Of a stretch of DNA of 64,000 nt, positions 26,414-39,436 are shown piece after piece. Position 1 is the first letter of the stretch, and each line of letters opens with the position of its first letter. Under the pieces are notes generated by a model. It saw only the letters and a list, made by a program, of their open reading frames with translations. It was not told the DNA's origin and searched no databases. A program made the position numbers and the translations under genes. The DNA comes from Rhytidiadelphus loreus (Eukaryota > Streptophyta > Bryopsida > Hypnales > Hylocomiaceae): NCBI GenBank assembly GCA_947034895.1, contig OX344764.1, positions 63,469,348 through 63,533,347 of the forward strand, written 5' to 3'.

Positions 26414-26998
26414 TTTAATCCCTAATGTATAGGGGTACATTTTCAGCTTAAATTGTCAAAAACTACCACTTCTTAGAGTAGTGAGAAAAAATGGAAAAAA
26501 AATCTTAAGAAATTCAATTGTAAAAATTTACAAAAGAATATTGTAGGAATGAGTGGGAAAATTTTCGAAAACTCTCACCTCGTAGACTAAAAGCCATTAT
26601 AGTTTTTGACTTTAGAGGAAAAAGCTTCTTTGGCCCTTGTCCAATGAAGCGAGTAGATTGTAACTTCTCCTAAAGTGAGATTTTTGCACTACTCATGGGA
26701 TACTTTTATAGTTGCATCCTATATCATATTAATTACATATATATCTACCAAATTTCATAGGTGGAAGAGGAATTTCACACATGCCCTATGAAGTTGCCTG
26801 CTTTGCCCCCAAAAAATTGGATAGCATAACTTTTGATCTAAGAAACTGATTGGAAAAAAAAATTGTATTCATGACAAGGTGGTACAATGGCCCCCTTGTG
26901 TCAAAATTTCAAAAAAATCCATTCAAAATTGACTTGTAGGAACTTACCCAAATTTTCAATTGGTTATCCAACAATCATTTGGCCTTTTAGGAGTTAAG
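26414..26998. mobile_element. piggyBac-like non-autonomous element, copy 3
   Basis: The ends are TTAA-TCCCTAATGT and GGCCTTTTAGGAG-TTAA. The 585-bp interior aligns by eye with copy 1 over several hundred bases. Confidence 0.65.
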
Positions 26999-28424
26999 TT
27001 GAAAACAATGGCCAATTTGTTTTAAACGAGTAATTTTTAAATATTTTAAACTATTTTCTAAAAATATGAACATAAAAATACATCTTTTCTTGAAATTTTC
27101 CTTTACTTATTTTTATGCATAACTTCCAAAGATTTTTATTCAAACTAAAATTTAAAGGATATGTTATTTTTAGTGATTTTCTAATTTTAAATTTTAAATT
27201 TTTATTTATTTTTAAATTCAAAAGTTTGTTATACTCATTCCAGGGTTAAGAGAATTCTATGACTTGACACTACATTCTCAATATACACTCTTTATACTTA
27301 TCACCAAGTAGATTTGCTATTTAGGTACCTTGGAAAAGCTATTTGTCAATTAACATACTGCCTTTGTTCCAAAATGATTTTCTTGTTTGACAAAATGTTC
27401 TAGATTAAGGCTAAAAATAACTTTTTAAAGACCCATTTCGCATGGTAGGTAGAGTTTAGTATACTCTTAGTGTCCTGCAAACATTGACTTTAGAAGCTTT
27501 TTTCAAAGTGCAGTTTGAAATTATTGAAAAGTAGAATTTTTTGGGCATTTTTAAATAGCACTAGTGAGCATTTAGTTGTTGAGTGTGAAGTTATAATTTT
27601 ATGGGCATTTAGAATAAGCCAAAGCCCATATGTGGACCTCAATATTGACTCCAAAAGTTTCTTTTCCTTCAATTAGACAATACTCAAAGAGATGCAAAAA
27701 ATAAAATTGAACAATGTTGATTGACCCCTTGAATCATTTCATGTGTTTTTTTTATTGATGATTGAATGGATGGAGGGGGAGCTATTCCTCAAAATTGTTT
27801 TGTTGATCCTAGAGAGCAATCAAAAATTGAATTTGACCAATTTGCAACATCACAAATGCAATAGGAAGATCATTTTGGGACAAAAAATTAGAGCCAACAA
27901 GAAGATCATTATGGGACGGAGGGAGCTATTTTTCAAAGATTGAGAAGTTTGAGAGAAGTCATTTGCAAGTAGAATTAAGACATTCCGACAAGAAATAGAA
28001 TTTTCCATAATTTTTTTGAGTTTGTAAGGACTAAATTGGTAAAGTGTGGGTAGACCCATGCTAAACCACATGCTGACAAGTGCATTGTCACGATGCTAAA
28101 GAGTTACTAAGATTTTGATAATGAGTGATTGATGCAAATGGGAGGGTCCAATAGATGTCCAAATTGGGTGATTGACAACATTAGGTTGTTCTACCTTCAA
28201 AGTAGGACACTATCAACTATTCTTCCATAACAATAGACAACTCTTCTTCCATTCAAAAATCAAAATCAAGATTATTGGGCATAAAGATTCAAGAAAGAGT
28301 TTGCTAATAAAGCAAACCACTTTGTATTCATAGATGAGTTGATGCATATTCAACAATGGGGTTGGGGTGTCACTTGACCAGTAATACAAAAAAAAAAGAT
28401 GACAATCATATTTCAACCCAAACT

Positions 28425-30010
28425 GAGGGCCGGTATACACTTGGGGCCAGATTGAAGGCCGGCCGGAACTCTCCAAGTTTGAACCAATGGGATTGCTCAA
28501 TTTCTCCAAATCCGGCCCAAGAGCTTTATACTTGGGGCCGGATGGAACCACCACTCATCCTACGTGTCGCCTTAGGTGGCATGGTTTTGGCGCCAAACCA
28601 TCTGGCCCCAAGGGAGCAATTGGGCCAAGGTTTTTGGTGGCCCGATTTCCCATCTAGGGCCGGATTGGTGTCACATTCATCTCCTCCATTGGATCGGACA
28701 AATCTCCACCGTCTACCATGCAAGGGCTTTTCTTTTCTTTTTTATTACATTTTTTATTAACTCTGAGCTCAATCCCATATGTTGTGATACAAATGCTGTG
28801 TTACAAGTTGTTAATACTGAATTTTATTGTTAATACTGAATTTTATTACTAATACTGAATTTTATTGTTAATACTGAATTTTATTACTAATACTGAATTT
28901 TATTGTTAATACTGAATTTTATTGTTAATACTGAATTTTATGTTAATACTGAATTTTATTGTTAATACTGAATTTTATTGTTAATACTGAATTTTATTGT
29001 TAATACTGAATTTTATTATTATTAACCATTGCAATTGTAACAATAATTTCTTTGCAATTGTTTTAGCATGAGATATCAATAATTAATTTTTTTGGTATAG
29101 ACACAAATTACATACTATGTTATAGACACTAATTTTGATAAATTACATGCTTAATAAGTAAATGTTTTATACAGATACAAATCTATAAATGAAAGTCATT
29201 GTTGAAGTTATGTCAAAAACTTTGACATCTACAAGATAATGTGTGTTTTTATCAATTTTGATGACAAATACTTGAAAAAAGAATATGGTAAGGAAAAATT
29301 ATTCTACTAGAAATAACATGTTTGGTAAAACTTGATTTACATTCATCATTGAATTCATTCAAGTTTTCATAATAAAAAATTTCATGCTTTTCTTTAAAAT
29401 AAACTAAGAATATAGATTTGAAAAAGAGATTAAAAAAAATTACATGTTTTCTTGAGTTGTATGTTTAATAAATGACAACTATTATGGGGCTACAAATCTT
29501 TTTTCAATGTCAACCCTAGTTTTAGTGTAAAAAAAAAAAAGGTTCAAAAGAAGTCAAAGAACTTCTTTTTTTTCCAAATAGAAAAAATAGGAAGAGAATG
29601 GAAAAGGTTAAAAAAAATTAAAAAATCTCTCTTCCATTTTGAAATAGGTAAAGTAGGAATAAAAAGGAAAAGTCTAAAGAATTCTGATTTTTTTTCATAT
29701 ATTTGAAATAGAATAAATAGAAAAAAAAAACTTTTTTTTCCTAAAGTATAAAAAATAAAAAGATGCATGTCTTAGATTTTTTTAATTAAGCATTCCAAAA
29801 ATCCAAGAGCACATTAATGAAGAATTCGGCCTTAGAATTGGGCCTCAACACTTTACATTACCTAGGGCCAGAGTGATGAATTGGAATTCAGCCCAAGAAT
29901 TCAACCTCAACCCCTTTACATTATCTAGGGCCAGAGTGGTGATTTAGGGCCGGATTGTGGGCTGGATTGGAAGCAAATCGGGCCAGTCTTCCATCCAACC
30001 CCAGGGCGGG
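28425..30010. repeat. Two GGCC-rich segments in AT-rich DNA
   Basis: Segments at 28425-28720 and 29826-30005 are rich in GGGCCGGATTGG-type words, unlike their surroundings. The second contains a direct repeat of about 60 bp (two copies of ACATTA(C/T)CTAGGGCCAGAG). No ORF with a recognisable domain spans them. Confidence 0.5.
28810..29018. repeat. Tandem array of about eleven 19-bp units
   Basis: The unit is GTTAATACTGAATTTTATT, with a variant starting ACTAATAC in some copies and one copy short by a base. Confidence 0.93.
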
Positions 30011-30902
30011 TATATACCCACCCTGAAATATAATTCAAAACATCTCCTGGGCTTCTTCAAACTTTGATTCTTCTCAATTCTATTAACTTGACAACGCCAG
30101 GTTCTTCATTTGTTGAATTTTCAACATGAAAATGACAAAATATTTAACCCGTGATTGTACCATAAGTAGGGAACTTCCAAACCTGCTGAATACTGTGGAT
30201 GGGTCGCTGTTGGTAGGCGATAAGTTGTTGGCAATAGATGTCAATATAGAAGACTACCCATAACGGGGGTTTCCATCTGCAACGGTACAACCTATCCATC
30301 AGCATTCGCTTGGCCAGAGACCCCGGCCCTCTACAAGGACAAGTGTTATCTCTTTTCTTGCGGCTCTAAGATACGCTTGCTACAGTTAGAAACTAAGAAA
30401 CAGGAACTGGAGACAAATTGTCAATAGACAGGGCACGAAACAGAAAAAACTTGAAGACAGATGGTCAAAGACTGCATGAGAACTATAAAGCAATCATGCT
30501 CGACAATCCGACATTCTCGAAGTACATTACAGGTATACACGCTTTGGATGACCAAACCATTCATGCTGACACACTACCATCTATTAAAATTGAATTCCAG
30601 TAACAAAAAGCAGAGGAGAAACCCGCAGTTTATCGTACACCCCCTGATCACCTTTTAAACCGTAAACCCTTCATAACCTCTAACATAAACCTCCGTAAAT
30701 ATGCTGAAACAACGCCAACCTAAAACTTCTTACTATACATATCATGAAATAATGCGATATCATTCACTTTAATACATCTCTTTAGAATAAATTAAGTGCC
30801 CCTTCCCACAATCATGTTCTCATCCGTCACAGGATCTCCTCTTCTGGCTCCTGAAGCTATATTCCGTTCCTTAAGGTATTGCATTCCTGCGCTTGAACAC
30901 CC
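30010..30902 (-). other. CHIP 3' UTR and downstream sequence
   Basis: This is unique, moderate-GC sequence immediately after the CHIP stop codon. No domain is recognisable on either strand. The 61-codon plus-strand ORF at 30418-30603 resembles no family I know. The part nearest 30,900 is most simply 3' UTR. Confidence 0.4.
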
Positions 30903-33900
30903 CTACGTCTTGTATGCCCACCCATTCTGAGAGAGGAAACGCTGCACGGCTTCTTTCATTGCTAGGTTTGGAACAACTTGATCTGGATACAATGTTGCCC
31001 GTGTGAGCGGGTCGAACTTTCCGACCTGCGTCAAAATCGATCAATTTGTTAACTACCCACACTGAAATGGCAACCAACAAAACACTCCGAATCTGAATAG
31101 CGAAGATGAGGTAGAGGATAAGGAAGAGAATACTAAAACCGAGACAACCGGATCCCGTCTTTTATGCTGACCCCTTTACCAACAGCAACTCATCTACTTA
31201 TATACTTAGTAGGACTTAGTAGCAAGAGATGTAAGCATCATATGGTTAAATACTAAACTGATCTTTCAAAGCAAAATGGGGTTGTCTACGGTGTTCTACA
31301 GCCTCCCACTTACACAACTACATATATTAAAATGCTAAAGGGGACGCAAAGGTATCCTCTACCTTAAAAAACAATTCCCAAATCATCTGCCTGAGTGTCT
31401 TAAGTAGCGAGGCCAAATCAAGTCAGCTGTACAAGGCAACACCATTTCTAATGCGTCACACATGTACTGTGCTGTGGAAAGAATTGCCCTTACCCTGCGG
31501 AGATGCTCCATCAAAACCTCTCTCTCGTATGTCACGCCGCTTGGAGTGATAACGGGGTCTCTGAAAATATCCATGGTGATTTGACAACACAAGTAATCAG
31601 GTACCTGCATGTTCAACATTCAGTAAGTTGTGAGTTCTAGCTTTGTAATCCACAACTCAATATCAGACATTGGAAAATCCGGAAATATTCGTCCAATAAA
31701 GAATATTACAACGAGGAAATCAAATCCCAAGATAATTGTCTGCGTCCAAGAATAGCCCTGAAAATAAGGACGGGATACCCACATCACCAGGCCTGTCCTG
31801 AACACCAGCCTTATCAAAAACCTCCTCCATCGTTCGAAGACGCGTTTGGAACTCTTTAGTGAGCTCGGAAACCTCCGCCTTACGCCGCTCATCAGCAGTA
31901 GATTGCAATTCCATCGCTGGGAAGTAGGCATTTTGGATAGCACTACGAACCACCTCATCATCGTTTAAATGAATAACGCCGTCTCGATCTTCTCTGTAGT
32001 TAGGTTGTGCATGTTCTGTCGATGCTCCTACTTTCAATTTCCTAAGCTTGTTGTCATAGTCTTCCTTGAGTAGAACAAATAAATGTTCCCTGCAAAATTA
32101 CTTATAAGTCATAAAACTCCCCTTAAGCTTCAAAAACAGCAATTCAAATGCTAGCTAAACAACAGTGCCTCTGTTTCCGTTACAAAACACTCAAAAACAC
32201 CTAGCCAGCTAATATTATGGTATATTTCAGCAGTTACATCAAGTTCAACTATGCCTAATAGAAACCTAGAACGTAGCCTTCTCCTTGCCTATATACTTCA
32301 ACTGATAGAGTGCAGGACAAAAGACTGAAATTGGAATTGCATGAGCATGCACTGTACATGTGTGTGTGTGTAAGCCAATCACTTTCACTGATTACACCCG
32401 AATGTTCTAGGCGATAGCTCAGAATATCTTAGATCAGCAAACTGACAAGTGATCTGTCAACTTAACTCCAAAAACTAACGCTTACCTCAATTCCTGTTGC
32501 TGGCGTTCCCTGATGGAGGCTTCAACCTGCCACAGTCTATATAGAGACTTTGCAAGTTCTTGCCATATTTCTTCTACCATGTAACTACCTTGATGGGATC
32601 CCCTTTCCAAGTCAAAAGCCTGTAATTCCACAAGAATTTTTTTTTTAAAAGCCAAACTGCAAACGAATAATCTTCCACATTTATTCCAAGTCGATTTACT
32701 AGAGATGATACTAGTGTTGACATAAACTGCGCGTTATTGCTTTAAAAACATGTAAGATGAATATATAAAGTATTTCCTAAGCGTACCTTTTGAAGATGCT
32801 TCGTGGCATCATGAAGCTGCTCCCGTACCGACAAAGCCAATCCCAGCATGTAATGTGCCTGCAGAGTGAACACTCCCAGTTTGATCAGGCAAATGACAAA
32901 ATCAGCAATAACCAAAAGATCTTTTCAAGTTGATACGAGGCTCGCTGTTTGGTCCTAATTGTGCAAGACCAGCAAAGCTAAATCACGGTCAAATCGAGGA
33001 CCACCACATTCAGGGCTTCATATCAATCAATGTCGAAATTGTTGACACTATTTGAGTAGTATGCTGAAGAACATGCAAGATCAAAAACTGCCCGCAAGAC
33101 GGCACAAAAATACCACAGCACTGATTTCGTGCCAGTGTCTCAATACTTACGTTACTACGTTTGTAATGTAAATCATACCAAAAAAGGAACACAATGTTTG
33201 CACGTACTTTAGTTAAGCTATTGTCAAGTTCCAACGCCTTCAAACAATCATTTTCAACTTGATGCCATTCACTGCAAAATTCAAATGCACCCAGTACTTA
33301 ATCATCATGAACAATACGACCATCAGTTAATATATATCTCAGAGACATCTCCACATCCACTAAACAACTATTTTATACTAACGACTAAACAAATTAAAGC
33401 ACTACTGAAGAAAGATGCTGTGGATCATCAATATAAGCAATAATAAGTATCAAGTCATTTGCAAAATGTAAGGGGAAAGAAAGAACAAAATGCGACTCAC
33501 TTCCGTTTTTTGTGACACAGAGCACGATTCGTCCAATAAACGGGAACCTTTGGGCATAATGTTATGGCCTGCCATGTACATAGAAAAGTAATTTGCGCAA
33601 AATTAGTATGTTTGGAATGTCATTTGAAGAGATATTTGGAGATAATTGCCGTGAATTAGTCAGATGACATTCCAAACAAAAGTTCTCGAACACAGGACAA
33701 CATTCATGCCGGAGCACAGAGAAATCCTTTCCAAGCAAGGTTCTGCAATTTCTGTCTATGTCACTCCAATGGAAGCCCCGGAACTTCACAAATCCAGCCC
33801 AAAAAATCTATCGACAAGTGAACCAAAATATATTTTCAAGTTAAGACAAAATAGATCTCCAAGTACCCAGAATTAGAGAAATGCAATTGAAAAGACCTGC

Positions 33901-34007
33901 GTGTACGCTTCGATAGCAGCCCCAAGCTTTTCCTTCTTAAAATAGGAATTCCCCTGATCTTTAAGAATCTCAGCCTGATTCTCAGGACTTCCGTACACTG
34001 TCACCAT
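30903..34007 (-). CDS. CHIP: CHIP-type E3 ubiquitin ligase (TPR plus U-box), 329 aa, 8 exons
   Basis: Exons on the minus strand are 34007-33897, 33568-33501, 33271-33208, 32858-32787, 32619-32486, 32089-31783, 31604-31494 and 31025-30903, and all phases agree. The family ubiquitinates clients held by Hsp70/Hsp90 in the cytosol. Residues about 9-105 are three TPRs, including [10 protein letters not shown] and [11 protein letters not shown]16 and N51 match carboxylate-clamp positions that bind the chaperone EEVD tail. Residues about 106-250 are a charged, probably coiled-coil linker. Residues 254-327 are the U-box, opening PDYLCCQIT and including [16 protein letters not shown]; it lacks zinc ligands, as expected. 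The protein is longer than Arabidopsis CHIP (278 aa) because the linker is longer. The start was chosen because MVT followed by KDQGN matches the start of the plant orthologue as I recall it. The first donor (GTCTTT) is weak but keeps the TPR frame. Confidence 0.92.
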
Positions 34008-34011
34008 CACC

Positions 34012-35638
34012 TCTGGTAACCGTGACCTCTTGAAAAGATAAATATTACAGAAATAATCTCAAATTTCTCCAAACACTACAAGGTCTCAAAACTTGCTTTG
34101 TTTAGCGCCTGGATTTTGAAAACGACACCAACCGTATGAATAAAACCTATGTAGTCCAATTTTCCCGGATTCCTCCACAGCCTCAGGACTGAGAAATTTA
34201 GCCGAATAATCTCTGCGGTCACTGCACAAGGCAAGCAAAGTTACGGTTCGATTAGTTACCGTGATGTAAACTGCGCTCTCTAATCCACACTAGAAAGAGA
34301 TAAGAGTTCACCAACCCCTCTACACACCCAAACCATGCAATCTTCCAAAACACCAGAACATCCCATCCGACAGCACAACACTCAACAAATGAATTGTACA
34401 AATGAACGTCACAGACGAACGCTCTTCATGTCGGGAGGATGGCAATGGCAATGGCAATGGAGCTGTGGTCAGTCTCGAATAGCGATACAAGGAAGTGCTC
34501 ATTGTATCGAAGGTCTAAAGGTGCATAAACGCAAAAAATTCACGAGTTAAAGCCCCTCATGCAAAAAGGAGATTCAACCCTTGCATGTACCAGATTGAGG
34601 AAATTAGCTAAAGATGAAGAATAAGAAGTTCATAAATTCTCCGAATTCTCATTTTTCCAATACCTAAATCTTTTATCAGGTCTAAAGTTGTCATTGCGAC
34701 TTCAGAAGCTAAATGTCTGCGAGCACTGACAGAAGGATTGAAGGATATTCTAGGCCACTATATCTCACAAAAAGTTCCAAGTTGCGCACATTTTTTAGTA
34801 ATTTCTAAGAAAATATCTGGATCGTCTGCATTCAAACGGTAGACCTAGGTGTAAAAGCGCAGGAACTCGTCTGGAGAGTGCAGTAAAAACCTAAACGCAT
34901 ATCGAGACCTCCTCCCTCTAATAATCCTTCACAAAGGATTTTCAGAGCAAGCGTTGCAATTCATAGCATGAAACAGACATGCAGACCAATTACATTACTC
35001 AACTTCCTAGAAAAATCACAGGCTATGTCTTCATGGTCCGTACAACACAACCACAGAGTAGGCAACGGCGCTAATAACTCCAAACGATAATTTCACCAAG
35101 CCCAAGCAAATTCACGAACACTTTCCAGAATCAATCACCGTAACCAGCTTCACAAACTTCACAAAACAACGACGTCAGAAGAGCATGAAAATTTTATTCC
35201 TATCACAGAATGCACGAATCATTCGATTAACACAAAGCCTAACGGTACAAACAACGCTAACAACTCTCGACCAAAATTAGCCACGGCCTAGCTCAATTCA
35301 TCGTCACAAGAAGATTCAGTCACCATAACCAGCTGTGCAAACTTTACAAAACAAAATAGCAAGATCAGAATATAAAAACTCTTCATCGCACCGACTAATA
35401 ATTTTCCACAAGCCAAATCATGCAAAAGCATCACAAGAATCACCACCTCGCAACTCAAAACCTCCTTACTAAGCAGGACAAGAAACTCCTCATGCCACAA
35501 CCCTAATGCACCACCAAATCCCTCCACCGACTTACCAAAGAACCTCCGCCAAATCCGATCCAGGGCAAATATCGATTACGCACCTACAACGGACGGCGAC
35601 GCTGCAAACTCCACAACCAAGGCAGCGAAAGCGCTCAT
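34012..35638 (-). other. Candidate 5' leader or N-terminal extension of the CHIP gene
   Basis: Two possible upstream exons exist: 35638-35584, opening with an ATG and ending at donor GTGCGT, and 34221-34147, bounded by TTGTGCAG and GTTTTA. If they are joined to an acceptor at 34013 (TTACCAG), the frame stays open into the TPR start and would add 45 residues. They may equally be untranslated exons. The remainder, mainly 34,230-35,580, is non-repetitive and looks like one long intron. I see no other conserved coding sequence in it. Confidence 0.35.
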
Positions 35639-35664
35639 GAAACGAAGGAGTCAATTTTAATTCT

Positions 35665-35690
35665 TTCTCTCTCTCTCTCTCTTTCTCTCT
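35665..35690 (-). repeat. CT-rich microsatellite near the CHIP 5' end
   Basis: A CT-rich run on the plus strand reads as a GA-rich tract on the CHIP strand, about 30-50 bp upstream of the candidate leader ATG. GA/CT tracts are common in plant 5' UTRs and core promoters, so this may mark the transcription start region. That role is inferred from position only. Confidence 0.6.
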
Positions 35691-36050
35691 GTCCTCTAGA
35701 ACATTCCAAACTGAAAACGCATCGGGATGAGACGAATCGGCAGGTGTGGAAAATTGGTGGCGCCACAACAGCATTGGATGGCAGCTGTTTACTCGGTCGG
35801 CGGTTGCATCGGCAGAGGCTTTCCTGGGGAGTGGGGACAGAGCAGTGATGAGCTCGGGGTGCTGCTGCGGTTGAAGTTCCGCCCGCCCCGCGTCATCAGT
35901 CGCGTGCTTCGTGACATGTTCTTGAGGGGGGAGATACCGTGTTGGAAGGAAGGTCCCAGAAGGTCCCAGAAGCTACCGACTGGCCCCCCCAGTTTCCACA
36001 GGATTCCATGCTGGGCAGTGACACGCAGGAAGAGAAATCAGAGTTTTTGA

Positions 36051-37288
36051 AAAGTATTTTTGAAAACAAGGCGGTTTAGGGTGTCAACTTCTTTCCAATT
36101 AACCACCCATTTTTGCTAGTTAGGTTGTCATGTTTTTGATCCATTGTGGTTTAGGTGACAGCTCACACAACAAAAATGTTAGGAAGGTGTACATTGAAAG
36201 CATACAATGATCAAAAGATGTACATTGGAAGCCACAATTATCACCTACATTGAAGCATGGTCGATTTTGTAATCAATCTATGGTTGGAAAGACAGTGACT
36301 TATACAACACGAAGAGGTTGAATATAAGCTTCATGAAGCAAATTCATGGTAGTTTTGTTTTTGAAGAAAAAAAAGGAAAAAAAATATGAAATTCTTCTTA
36401 AATCTATTTCTATAGACAGGGAAATTTTTCCCCTCACTATACTCATCTTCATTACTTAAGTGATCGCAAAGGGGTCGGCTACCTTAAAACATTGGCTTCA
36501 ACAACATAGTACATGTGTCCACAAGACTTCATTGCTCTTTGTTATTTTAGTATTGCTCTATATTTTTTTACAAGGAAAAGGCGTGACTTAAGAGTATTTA
36601 TCATATGTTTTATGCAAAGATCCAAGGATCAAAATATGTGTCTCTACAAAGAGCATCCCTTGTCCACTTCTAAATCAAGCCCATGATCTTCTTCAAATAG
36701 GGTGACTTTTCAAATCCACACTCACTGTAAAATGGCTTGTCAATGATGCGGACCCACGCAATTCATCTCTCAAGGCGACAATATAAGTTAGATTTTGGAG
36801 GATTTTGACATAAAGAACTAGATGGATATATTTGTCATTTTAGAACAACAAGATGGATACATTTGTGACTTTTGAAAAGCCTATACTTGAATAGGAACAT
36901 GTACAAACTTAAGAAACATTATGTCCATCACCTTGCAACCTCAGACAACTCACAAAAATCATGTGAACAATAAAAAACACTACTTTTCTATTAATTCATT
37001 CATCCATTTACTATGACATTTTGCTACCCTTGTCCTTTAATTGCAGTTTTTTTTTTCTTCATCCATGCTATTCAATATAGAAGATCTCAAAACAAGTTAT
37101 TAAGGCCCTGATTTGGAGAGGGAGGTACGAAATGTTTTTTTCAAAGGTAATGAAGTAGAAAATGTTTTTTTCAAAAGTCATGAAGTTTGGTACTTTGGGA
37201 TGCAATTTGCAAACTCAAAGGGTAATTAATATTGAAAGATCTTTGGGCAAGATGCCAAGGCACTTTGAAACAATTGATTCAATGAGAT
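36051..37288. other. Intergenic sequence upstream of CHIP
   Basis: AT-rich, with no ORF of note beyond the CHIP-proximal GC-richer stretch (35,700-36,050), which may include distal promoter. Nothing else was recognised. Confidence 0.5.
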
Positions 37289-37296
37289 GTGTGGAT

Positions 37297-37570
37297 CAGG
37301 GCTTTTATTTTCATTTTTTAAGAATAGCCACAATGGCGATTTAAAATGTTATAGTGGTGCTCCAAATTTCAACATTCATCCACATATTGGATAGAAAATA
37401 TCACATTAGTACATATTACATGTCAATTTGACAATTTTCATCCAAGTTTTTTTTTATGTGAAATTTTTTGGTGACTTCATCCAAGTTTTTTGGCATTTTT
37501 TTAGGTGTTTTTTAGCCAGATTTTTTTCCCTGGTGCAAACTGGCACTAGAAAGCCAAAAAAAAAGCCCTG
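37297..37570. mobile_element. hAT-type MITE, copy 2, with 8-bp target duplication
   Basis: The ends are CAGGGCTTTTATTTTC and GCCAAAAAAAAAGCCCTG. Perfect 8-bp repeats GTGTGGAT flank it at 37289-37296 and 37571-37578. This is the better-preserved copy of the family. Confidence 0.9.
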
Positions 37571-37835
37571 GTGTGGATTATAATTAGCCTTGTTCACATG
37601 AGCCATACTAGGACCTAACTGATTTTGGTGCTCATTTACTACCAACACAATACTTGATTGTGACATTTAGAAAATTGGATTTGGCCTTACTATTAAAGAT
37701 TCAAATTCATTGATTAATTATCTTATTGGTGTATCTACCAATCGTTTTTCAAAGTCACTATAGTACCATAAGTGCAAGTAATACTCAACTCCATGGCAAA
37801 AAAATAATTTTAGGGGACCTTGAGCATTTGGCACT

Positions 37836-38249
37836 TAAGGTAGTATACTCAAAAAGCGACCATTTAAGAGTTGATCCGCCTTTTTCATAGGCTTCTATGG
37901 ACAGAATTAGTTTTTTATCATTTTTCAGAGAAAGAAAAATAGATGTAGAACCTAACACAAGTGGTTTTGTGGTTTTCCAATTTTTTTGAATTAGTTATAA
38001 ATTTTCAAAGATTTTGGACATAGGCACCTCTTTGTGACCATAGGTCTCCAAAAATCCGTCCACTTGCAACTTGTAAAGAGATGTGCGGAAATCAAAGGCA
38101 ATGATTTACTCTTGCAATAGAAAAAACAATTTTTCCTCTATGCATTCAATTACTAAAGTGGTCCATTTAAGGATCATCCCATCTCCATTCTCCACCTAAA
38201 AATATGGTTGATTTGAAGAAGATGGGTGCTTTTAGAGCATACTACCTTA
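37836..38249. mobile_element. TAAGGTAG-family MITE, copy 1
   Basis: The ends are TAAGGTAGTATACTC and AGAGCATACTACCTTA. It is about 414 bp, AT-rich, non-coding and inverted relative to the copy at 44,099. The terminal TA may be a target duplication. Confidence 0.8.
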
Positions 38250-38875
38250 GTATTGAGTATTCCATGGTATTGTAGGAAGTCATTTCAAAGTTTTTAGTTC
38301 TCATTTTCAAAGTTTCAATAACTTTTTGCAAAAATTTCAAAACTCTCTTGATTCTTCAAGCATACATGTCTTTAATGCATAATATATTTTGTATGTGGAA
38401 TTTCTACTCAATAACATACTTTCCACAAATGAAGACCCTTCAAACCCAAAATTTTATGTTCATTGTACAAAAAATTATTGAATTCTCTCAAAATTTTGAA
38501 CACTATGCAATTTAAATTTTCTATATACAAAAGTGAATTGCTCACATGGTATTTATAATGTACTCCGTATAGAATTTAGTTCAAATTGAATATTATCACT
38601 AATTTCATAATGAATTAGAAAGAAATGACTTTAATTTATTCAAAGGATAAATCGTTGTAGCAAACTAATTCAAAAAATAATACAAAAAAATCCCAAGAAT
38701 TTTGAAAAATTGTAAGAGCATTTGCCCCTTTGCACAATCAAGGAAGATTTAATACGTGACGTAAATGTTTGAAAAGTGTTGTTGAGCCTTTTAAAATAGC
38801 CTCTAAGATATGTATTCTATTGTTTTAAGGGATAGCATTTCTCACTTATTTCTTTAAAAATTGAGAAGACTACAT

Positions 38876-39150
38876 CATTAGAGGGGATTTGAGGGCAAAA
38901 CCAGCCCATTTCAGGCCTTATCCCGATGATGTTCCCGTGGTAGTAAAAGAACGTGGCATGGTCAATGTTTTATTTATTTTTAATTTAAAAAAAAAAAAAA
39001 TTAAATTTTAAAATAGGAAAAAGAGTTGAAAAAAAAAAGTTTTTTTTCTTTCCCAAAATGACGTGGCACTGTCGCCAACACGTTGGACTACACAACTAGC
39101 AACGTTCCTAGCACAATTGGGACAGATCTCAAAGTTGAGAACTCATGGGC
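38876..39150. mobile_element. Relative of the nested foldback element
   Basis: It shares the CATTAGAGGGGATTT start, a GTTCCCGTGGTAGTAAAA segment, a central A/T-run hairpin and a GAGTTCTCAACT-like end (minus strand) with the copy at 52,536. The boundaries are approximate. Confidence 0.45.
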
Positions 39151-39436
39151 TTCCGAAGGCCTCAAATATCTTTTAATGTGGACTTCATATTTTTTTTAAG
39201 CAATTTTAAAGATTTTATATGGGGATTTCTATTTATTCTATTTTATTTTTTTGAATAAAATTTATGCAATGTTCTTTACTCAAGCTAATGATATAAGAAA
39301 ATCCTCCATTTAGATTATACTTCCTACAATGTGATCAATCAAAGAGGCCAATTTAAAATGAATTAAAATAGTAAAATAGTAATAAAACAAAAATTTAACA
39401 TTATTAATTTACTTTAGAGTAGAATTTCATTATGTA

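Larger units (their letters stand above)
18378..29800. other. Long gene-poor AT-rich tract
   Basis: Except for the elements listed separately, this is low-complexity AT-rich DNA. No ORF over about 135 codons occurs, and none shows reverse transcriptase, integrase or transposase motifs. Isolated piggyBac-like ends (TTAGGGGTTAA at about 18826, AAGGGTTAA near 19372) suggest further degraded copies. Confidence 0.6.

Noticed and set aside
840..30000. Intact LTR retrotransposon
   Set aside because: No paired long terminal repeats with TG...CA ends, and no ORF with reverse transcriptase, integrase or gag motifs, was seen.
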